Made by a program: the position numbers and the translations under genes
The notes under the pieces: generated by a model
What the model was told of the DNA's origin: nothing
Databases searched by the model: none
Seen by the model: the letters and a program-made list of their open reading frames with translations, nothing else
Shown here: positions 56,466 through 64,000 of the stretch, piece by piece
Numbering within the stretch: the stretch's first letter is position 1
How the letters are laid out: each line of letters starts with the position of its first letter
Source: Reticulitermes lucifugus
Lineage: Eukaryota; Arthropoda; Insecta; Blattodea; Rhinotermitidae
Assembly (NCBI GenBank): GCA_026260175.1
Contig: JAKCWW010001241.1
Coordinates: 1 to 64,000, forward strand
Reading direction: 5' to 3'
Length of the DNA stretch: 64,000 bases

Positions 56466-57249
56466 AAAGATGAGACCTACAGGGCCAATTTCAGGCACGA
56501 TGAAACCGTAAGTTTAGACAATTATTTGGGTAGGAAGTTTTGTTTTGAACAAGGGAAGTTAATACATAATGCTTTGGATACAACTGTGAGAAAGTGAAGA
56601 GGATTAATATGGCTCACGGCTGGGGATATTTGCAGATTATATGAAGCTGAACATGACTTATAGCCAGTGGATTGCTGGGGAAGACTGGGTCCGGAAATGT
56701 AATAGCGGCATATCTACAGCTTCAGTACTTAAATGAACACAAGGAAAAGTATTGCGTTATGGCAACACAGAGCTTTTGACGGGAAAGTCGGGTCCGTAAG
56801 TACTGCGGTTAAACGTTTGCTTTGAGAATTATTCCACATCGAAATTAAAAGAAATAGCAGAATATTCGAGAGCGTCTGATAGGGAATTGTTGCTATTTAA
56901 TATTGTATTATATCCTATTTTGGAAATGTTGCCGAAGAAAAATACTAAAACAACAAACCCGCAGACAGCACCTTAAAGAGGAGTATAAATAAATATTCGA
57001 ATTACATTTTCGGAAATCTTACTGAAGAATCCCAAGAGATACGTCAGAATAGCTGACAACGCCTTCTAGAGAATTGACAGTAACATTCTATTGAAATTAT
57101 TGACTTGAGCAAGAAGTATCCGAATCGTGCAGTGGCAAACGCCGTATTTAAGAATAAATCTAACTCTTCCTCCATGCCTCATATCCGCTTTAAAGAAACA
57201 ACTTTTCTTGCTTTTTATTACGCTTCTTTACAAAGTAAATAAGAACGCC
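56466..57249. other. Unassigned DNA
   Basis: No feature was recognised. Confidence 0.45.
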
Positions 57250-57720
57250 TTATGTGGAGACCACGTCTGTCCGTCACTTCTTCCTTCTGTCACCTAGCAT
57301 CATCGACTGAACATTTCTCGGATTTTTACTACATTTGGTATATGAATGTTTTACAAACGTTGTCGAGAAAGCGCAAATTTTGTGAAAATCGGTTCAGTGC
57401 AAGTCATACTTTACTTGAGGAAGTAACTGATTTCCACCCATATTTTCCGTACCTCTTCACCGATCTGAGTGAGTTAGGTCACGTAAAGCCTTTGAGGAGT
57501 TTGAGTTTCAGGGGAAAAAATGGTGCAGTGAAAGTCGTACTTTAGTCAGGGGCGTAAATTAAATTTTTCTGTTTTCCACATTTTCGAAACGTTTGGATAC
57601 TATTGAGTGCAGATGTACACAACAATTTAATGAATCTTTGCGAATTTCCTGAAAATCGGCGCAGCAAAAACAACGCTTTACTTAAGGGCGGAAAGGAATT
57701 TCTGTCCTTGCCTTCTACAT
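57250..57720 (+). repeat. Degenerate tandem array, ~133-bp period
   Basis: GGTTCAGTGCAAGTCATACT at 57,391, GGTGCAGTGAAAGTCGTACT at 57,522 and GGCGCAGCAAAAACAACGCT at 57,658 are followed in each case by TTA(C/G)T..(A/G)GG. The units are 131 and 136 bp apart and well diverged. The style (GAAAATCGG..., ACTTGAGG) recalls family X, but I cannot prove a link. Confidence 0.6.
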
Positions 57721-58839
57721 TTATTTTCTGATTTGGATAAAATTCGGCATAAAAGGTTAGCACGTCGTGCCTTTCACCACTTATGAGTTTCGTCAAATCT
57801 GCGAAGGAAAGGCCGTATTATTTGTGGGAGTAAATGAAAGTACATTTGCTCTTGTGCCGTGAAACCTCATGATGTTTTGAAAGTAAAGAAAGTCCTGGCA
57901 AAGTCTGTTCACTGTGTCGCGGAATGCACCATTTGCAATCTTGTTATTCAGGATTTTATCCCTCACGTATTCTAAATATACTGTAATATTTGTCTAGAAT
58001 AATTTACGAACAGAGCGTTTTACGTACCATCCATGACAAAGGGGAAAAATTCGGAAAACTGTAATGTTGAGGAAGCTTGCTTGTGCCGAAGATAAAATTT
58101 GAAACTGAATAACAAATGAAATGCATGAGTATTCAAGTATTCTATTGAAACAAAAAAATAAGATATTTTAGAACTAGTATCGAAAAAAAACTGTGTTTAG
58201 CCTGAAAATTGACACTGGTTGGCAATGGATGCATGTGGATGTACAGATCTTGTTATTTAGGTGCCGGCCATGCAGAAAGCAGAAGAAACCCAAAACCAAA
58301 GAAAGAATTGTTGGTTTGTTTAGTTTGTTAGTAGAGTGGAATACAGAGAAGTGATTTGTTCCATTCACGTGCATGTTGCCAACATATAAACGTCATATAA
58401 CTTGATGTCTTTATTTAGCAATACCGATATAATTTAACTAATACTATTCTCAGAATGGACAAGCACTGTGGTGATATCAACATACTTCACATTACTTCAT
58501 TAAGAGTCAATCCTTTAAAGCAGACTTGAAATAATTCAGAAATCACCGTGCCAATAAAAAAGTAGCAACCAATAAAAGACCATCTTTGTACAGCGACTCC
58601 TCTGAGGAGGGGGGAGGTGTTATTTAAAACAGAGGTTATTTTTATTTTTTTACGTTGTTACCAAAAATGATTTTACAGTTTAAGAAAGGTCTAATTTTAT
58701 TGTAAAGCTATAAGGGTCATACTTAAAACAAACATTTAAAGTTTCATGAAACGTGTTGCGACCAGATTTACACTTACAGCTACCATAATCCCACTTTTTT
58801 CTTAGTTTAACCCGCAACGGTAAGGCTGCAAATGGCGTA
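57721..58839. other. Unassigned AT-rich DNA
   Basis: No feature was recognised. Confidence 0.45.
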
Positions 58840-59475
58840 CCCCGTGATGTAGAACACAGACATTACAAAGTCGTTCTTTATTTCAAAATGTAACGTAGCT
58901 TCACTGTACACTCATAAATGTAATTTCAGTTACGTCCATAAAAAGCACAGTATTCCCTACGCCAATATTCACAAAACTTACAAATACAGGACAGCATAAT
59001 GTACAGCTTTGTTACATCGAATGTCATCGAAATCTGACAATAAATGTAGAAAGTAAGGATAGAAATTCACTCACTGCTCTAAGTAAAGTATAGCTTTCAT
59101 GGCGTTGATTATCACGAAAATAAAAGAATTCAATAAATTTTAGTGGACATCTCCTTTACCGAATTATATACAAAACGAATGATAATGACGAAGACAGCGA
59201 AAATTTCCATTTATGTCCTTAATAAAGTACGGCTTTTATTACGTTGATTTTTAAGAAACTCATTATTACTCAATGGAGTTACATTGAAATATTCCATAAC
59301 GAATGTCACGCACATCTGTCAAGAAAGGTGGAAAATACGTAAAGGAATCCATTTGCACCCTTAGTAGAATATAACTGTCACTGAGCCGATTTTCGCGAAA
59401 CTCATGTTTGCATTACAGCTGTTGTAAAGAACTCCTATACCAAATTTCATGAAAATCTGACAAAGTTTAGATATT
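58840..59475 (+). repeat. Degenerate tandem array, ~141-bp period
   Basis: ACGCCAATATTCACAAAACT (58,959), GCGTTGATTATCACGAAAAT (59,102), ACGTTGATTTTTAAGAAACT (59,241) and AGCCGATTTTCGCGAAACTC (59,384) mark four units, with steps of 139-143 bp. In each, AATTTC or AATGTCA with GAAATCTGACA-like words follows at a similar distance. Confidence 0.65.
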
Positions 59476-62400
59476 GGTAATAGGTATGAGATGGAATGAT
59501 AGACGGGTGGAAAGTGTCTCCACATAAGCCGTCCCTTTCTTACTTCTTAGACATGGTGTAATTATTTCAAAACTAATTACTCACATACGAATAGCAATAT
59601 ATTATGATTAATTTTATGACATTTTCAACACAAAACACAAATATTTTAAAGGCTCTCTACGTACGGCGTCTCGGTACAAATTGCGCGACGTCATATCAGC
59701 TAAGTGACGGCACACCATTCTGATGTTACGAACAGCTGCGTCTTAGCTGTTGTCACCGGACTTGACCTGGACTACTTCATTGCGAAATGCTCTCCATATC
59801 GAGCAGTCTGCTTAATGATAAGTACCGGTAATTAACGACAAATCAAATGAATCTGTTATTTACTCAGTTAAGATAGGTCCAACTGTTTGCCGTAACGAAC
59901 CAATTAGAAATAAACAGGTATTAATGACAAAGACAATGGTTTAGAATAATGAATGTTTCAACTGCACAAAACAATATCTTTAGAATATCAATAGTCTAAC
60001 AACGTGTCAGAATTGCACAGCGTTAAGTACACAGACGTATAGCAGCAGCAAATACACAATAATAAATAAGTGCTGAGACGCGTTACGAGACAAAATATAG
60101 GCGTTCTCTTCAGACGGAGAAACATTACGTGTGTCACAGCTGTGTCAGGGGAGCGCACTGGAGAAAGGAGTCGATGAACGTCAGGAAACGAGACGCCAAC
60201 CGTCATATTCTGCTGCGTAAGGTCAGTAACAGGACACCTGTGCTTGCAGTTTACGTAAGATCAGAAACTGAACACATGGGCTTTGACGAGACAAGGAGGG
60301 GAGCAGCGAAGGCGTAAGTGGAGTTACGTATGTCGAGTTATAAAGAGAAGGGAGGGAAAAGGCTGCAGTGAAATATTTCAAGTTAGTGATCCCGGTCTTG
60401 ACCCCGGCACTAGATGGAAGTAAATATTAATATTGATATTAATATTTTATTTCTTATATTCAATTTTTAGCTATTTTCTTCGTTACCTTGTGTTCTGTGG
60501 TATTAATCCTCTTAACAAATTTTCATATTACTCCAGCTCGTTTAATACCTTATTTTTTATCGTTTTTAGAGTTCGAAAAATTCATTCACCATGATTCCTT
60601 CTCTAATACGTAAGGCTCAAATTATTTGTTCCATTGTAACAAATCACTTTATTATTACGTACATACAACTGTAACAATGAAAACTATTCCATCCTGCTTA
60701 TAACTGTAACTGAATATAATCCTATGTTTTTAGGTCTGCCCACATAAAATAATAAATATAGTAGTAGAATAATATAGTAATGGAGCCCAAATTTTTCAGT
60801 ACCTTCAACAAATCAATTACTTATATAAAAGAAACACAAAACTCTACCACTTCCACTTCTTCTTCTAACTACTCATAAAATTCTCCTTATAATACCCAAC
60901 TTGAGGCTCAGTTATATCCATAATTTATCGGTGTTATTATACACTTATGCCTATTATAAGAATATCCATATTTTATCATCTTCCCCTTTAATCGCACTCA
61001 CATCATTTCTTTCATACCAACTGGAATCTCCGTAATCATTTAGTGATTTCCTCATTAACATATGGAATTGGACCTTCCAGGTTTCTTCATCTGGCTATTC
61101 ATCTACTTTCGAGTAAAAGACATAGCCTACCACACTCTTCTAAAGGAAGGATAGGTTATACATCCACTTTCCCCAATTCTACCCCCCACCTGCCATTTCC
61201 TCTCCTATCATTCGGTTTTCACGAGTCTTTACAGGCCAGCTGCTCAGAATATTCTGCTGGACTAAAACTTCTATCAAAACAACAGATAAATAAATAATCG
61301 GTTCTCCTTACAATGATCCCCTGTCACCAAACAACGACCACTTTCTTTCTTTAGAGTGATGTAACAGCCAGTTCGCTGTCTGCCACCTATTAGTGCATTG
61401 ATATCACCATTACAGTGTAATATACAAAGCGTATATCACACACGATTATTGGTGCACTGCTTCTTGACACTCTGCTGCGTTTCCTACCACTCAAGAAATC
61501 GCTGTGTGAGTGAATCTTTACTTACCTTTAAGTTCGCTTGCATAAATTATAACTTTTCACGCACTTGGCAGCTTCAGGTAATCGTTACGGTTTAGCACAA
61601 ATGCTTGACAAAATCCTGCCAAAATGCTCTAAAACAAAAAATATTATACCAATATTCCATTACGTAACACCTATTTTTTGTCAACTTCGAGGTTTGTGTA
61701 CCGTCGTTAGGAGGAAAAATTATATAAAGAAGCGATCGTAATCTATTACAAAATATTATCCTGGAAAAAATAAATGAGTTCTTGAATTTAATTTATCCTT
61801 ACAAAATTTCACATTCCCTCACTGTTGGTCGCGGTCCAAGAAAGCAATGATAAATCTGGGTAATGATAACAGTGCCACTACCAGGATTGGAACTGGTCAC
61901 CTACAAAATGCAAATCAGTAATATGACAGTTGCTACATCTGAGTAGTTCTTTCCACGCAATTTGTAAATATTGGTGTAAATCTGTTCACCTCGTCCTACT
62001 ATACTTCATTAAGATGGCCGCTTTTATTTCAGAAAACGTAATGTAAACTGTAGCAGTTATTGGCGTATGAATACATTAGGAAAGTTACAAATGCATATTT
62101 GTATTAAAATAAAATGTAAACGAAAGTTTTAAATTAATATTTCGTGTTCATCTACATCAACAACAATTAAGAATGAAAATTCAACTAAACAACGCTCTGA
62201 CTCGAAACATGTAACTGCAAAACTGTAGATAAATTGCTTCACCTCCACGATGAAAACAAAGCGGTTGTTCATTAAGTTATAAACTTCGAAAAGCGCCAAA
62301 ATATTGTTTAATATCAACAAGCGAAAAATTGTATGTTGTTTTGAAGTGTTTTAATGTAAACTAATTAATAAAAGTCACATATACCTGCTAATTAACTAGC

Positions 62401-62512
62401 AACTGCAGCGCACTATATCTTTCTGCGACCTACCCTCTTGCAGCAAGCGGTAATGCAGCTTGCAAGGCGGACGCGAACTAGCTCACGTCCATCCCCAACG
62501 AATGTCAACGAA
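59476..62512. other. Unassigned DNA, pyrimidine-rich in part
   Basis: GTCTTGACCCCGGCACTAGA at 60,396-60,415 is a ~30-bp minus-strand SINE-A fragment (counted as the fourteenth copy). The + strand at 60,830-61,260 is C+T rich and codes for nothing I recognise. Confidence 0.4.
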
Positions 62513-63012
62513 CTTCTGCCGGGGGTTTTGGCGGTAACCCGTGTTAAGTACATGAGTACTAAGAAAAAATATGGCACGTGTCAAGGTTGAACCTGAGTGT
62601 AGATGGCGGAATGTGGCAAATATTTCACAACTGGCAGTTACAGAACGAAATAAATTTTAAGGCTTAAGAGACAAAAAAAATTTTCATGACAGTCTACGTA
62701 ATGAGAAAAAATGTTTTTCTATTTCGGTTTTACAAAATGTACGAATTTTACGTTTTCGATTGCTTCTGCCGGGGTTTTGGCGGCAAACCTTCTTAAGTAC
62801 ATGAGTACTCATCAAAGATGTGGCATGTGTCAAGGTTAAACCCGAGTGTAGGTGGCGGAATGTGAAAAATAGTTCACAACTGTCAGTTACAGATCGAAAT
62901 AAAGTTTCAAAGCTTAGATACATAAAAAAAATTCCATGACAGTCCACATAATGAGAAAAAATATTTTTCATTCTCAGTTTTACCGAATGTACGAATTTTA
63001 CGTTTTCGATTA
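62513..63012. repeat. 250-bp tandem duplication, two units
   Basis: CTTCTGCCGGGG starts at 62,513 and 62,763, and ACGTTTTCGATT closes both units. Long identical blocks, e.g. TTAAGTACATGAGTACT, GGCGGAATGTG and TGTACGAATTTTACGTTTTC, show the copy is moderately recent. Unit 1 has a 29-codon frame (ATG 62,571 to TAA 62,660: MARVKVEPECRWRNVANISQ...). Unit 2 keeps the pattern (VKVKPECRWRNVKNSSQLSV) but has no ATG. Confidence 0.9.
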
Positions 63013-63103
63013 ATGTACTATAGTAACCTACAATTTGCTGGGAGTGTAGTGAGCTGTGTTACCGACGTGAATGTCTCGGGGAGCAGGTGAAAATGGCACG
63101 TTC

Positions 63104-63178
63104 AACTTCCGCCGTGGTGTAAATGAGATCTTCACTCTTCTGGGATGTTGTATGTCAGAAGAGCGAAGATTTCAAGCT
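63104..63178. mobile_element. Foldback element F, copy 4 (collapsed)
   Basis: AACTTCCGCCGTGGTGTAAA with TGAGATCTTCACTCTTCTGG (left) faces CAGAAGAGCGAAGATTTCAA (right), with only about 12 bp between. The middle of the family's palindrome is gone. Confidence 0.75.
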
Positions 63179-63689
63179 CCATAAATTTTGAAACACACAA
63201 AATTTGAAGTACTTTTGTTTCCAAAGCCTCCGACTTTCGGAAGAGCATTGCTATTACGGGCGCCGTCAGCGAGATGCTAGTTGGTGCAATTAACGGTCTT
63301 GGAATTTTGACAAGTGCCAATTTATTAAATCAAATAATAAAAAATTTAAGCTTTAGTCTAAGGACTAATTAAGGGTTTTAATTAAAAGAAAACTATGTAC
63401 TATTTTCTTCAGGACTGATCATTAAAAAATCTGATCAATTTACATGTAGGTAATTTGCACCACCATGCAAAAAATCCTACCGGCGCTGATGATGCATTTG
63501 AAGGTTCCCAGACTTCGTCCTCTCGGAGAGTTAATCTGCACAATACATAAAATTTCAGACTATACCTCAAATTCAACACACTGATCTCTGTAACAAAGAC
63601 CATCTGACTAGTTTTGTTTAGGAAAATGATGACTGCTTAATTGATAATGACGAGAAATGCACAAATACGCCATATAGACAAAATACGAA

Positions 63690-64000
63690 ATTTTTAAGCT
63701 CGTTCGCAAAATTGCGAAAAGTGACTCTTACCTTCGTCATGTCTGTCTCTCCGTCCGCCCGTCCGTAAGTCTGCATGGAACAATTCGGCTCCCACTGGAC
63801 GGATTTTCATGAAATTTGATATTTGAGTATTTTTCTAAAATCTGTCGAGAAAATTGAATTTTCATTAAAATCTGATGAGCATAAGGGATACTTGACTTGA
63901 AGACCAAATACATTTATGGTCATATCTCGCTTAATTATTCTTAGAATGAGAAATGTTTCTGATCAAATATGTAGAGGAAACCAAACACACATTTTACATT
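63690..64000 (+). repeat. Interspersed repeat family X, copy 4, cut by window end
   Basis: AAGCTCGTTCGCAAAATTGC, TTACCTTCGTCATGTCTGTC, CATGGAACAATTCGGCTCCC, GGATTTTCATGAAATTTGA and GGAAACCAAACACACATTTT are in the same order as in copy 3 at 28,655-29,170. Confidence 0.88.

Overview
This window reads as gene-poor, AT-rich nuclear DNA of an insect, most probably a cockroach such as Periplaneta americana or a close relative. The species call is inference. It rests on tRNA-derived SINEs, on decayed non-LTR retrotransposon 3' ends whose last ~40 codons translate to the familiar GKPEGKRPLGRPR...DNIKMDL...DWI.LAQDR pattern, and on a broken Tc1/mariner-type transposon. No frame is longer than about 146 codons. 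I found no bacterial-type operon, CRISPR array, rRNA or free-standing tRNA gene, and no conserved multi-exon gene.

Layout. 0-5.5 kb: a retroposon tail, a duplicated interspersed repeat (family X), SINE copies, one candidate first exon of a secreted peptide (minus strand, 3881-4072) and a CATATGTG-rich minisatellite. 6.8-12.9 kb: retrotransposon 3' ends, SINEs and a possible hAT-type MITE. 15.9 kb: a hammerhead ribozyme motif of the kind found in Penelope-like elements. 17-20 kb: a foldback element, a complete but frameshifted mariner-like element with TA target sites and terminal inverted repeats, and a SINE. 21-30 kb: more X repeats, SINEs and retrotransposon scraps. 30-36 kb: almost featureless. 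36.8-43.2 kb: a SINE with a 15-bp target-site duplication and an internal 50-N gap, a long foldback element, three LINE 3' ends and two SINEs. 45-48.7 kb: a dense nest of elements, including a second, decayed hammerhead motif. 52-54.3 kb: two diverged copies of one repeat, with minisatellites between them. 54.9-56.5 kb: a dead reverse transcriptase in which a 24-codon stretch has been amplified into eight 72-bp units. 57-59.5 kb: two old tandem arrays (periods ~133 and ~141 bp). 62.5-63 kb: a clean 250-bp tandem duplication. 63.7-64 kb: another X repeat that runs off the window.

The genes do not work together as a system, because nearly everything recognisable is a non-autonomous or broken mobile element. 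SINE-A copies (14 seen, both strands) are the main component. All LINE copies are 5'-truncated, as target-primed reverse transcription usually leaves them. The points most worth checking are the hammerhead ribozyme, the in-frame 72-bp amplification inside the reverse transcriptase, the foldback family, and the signal-peptide exon.
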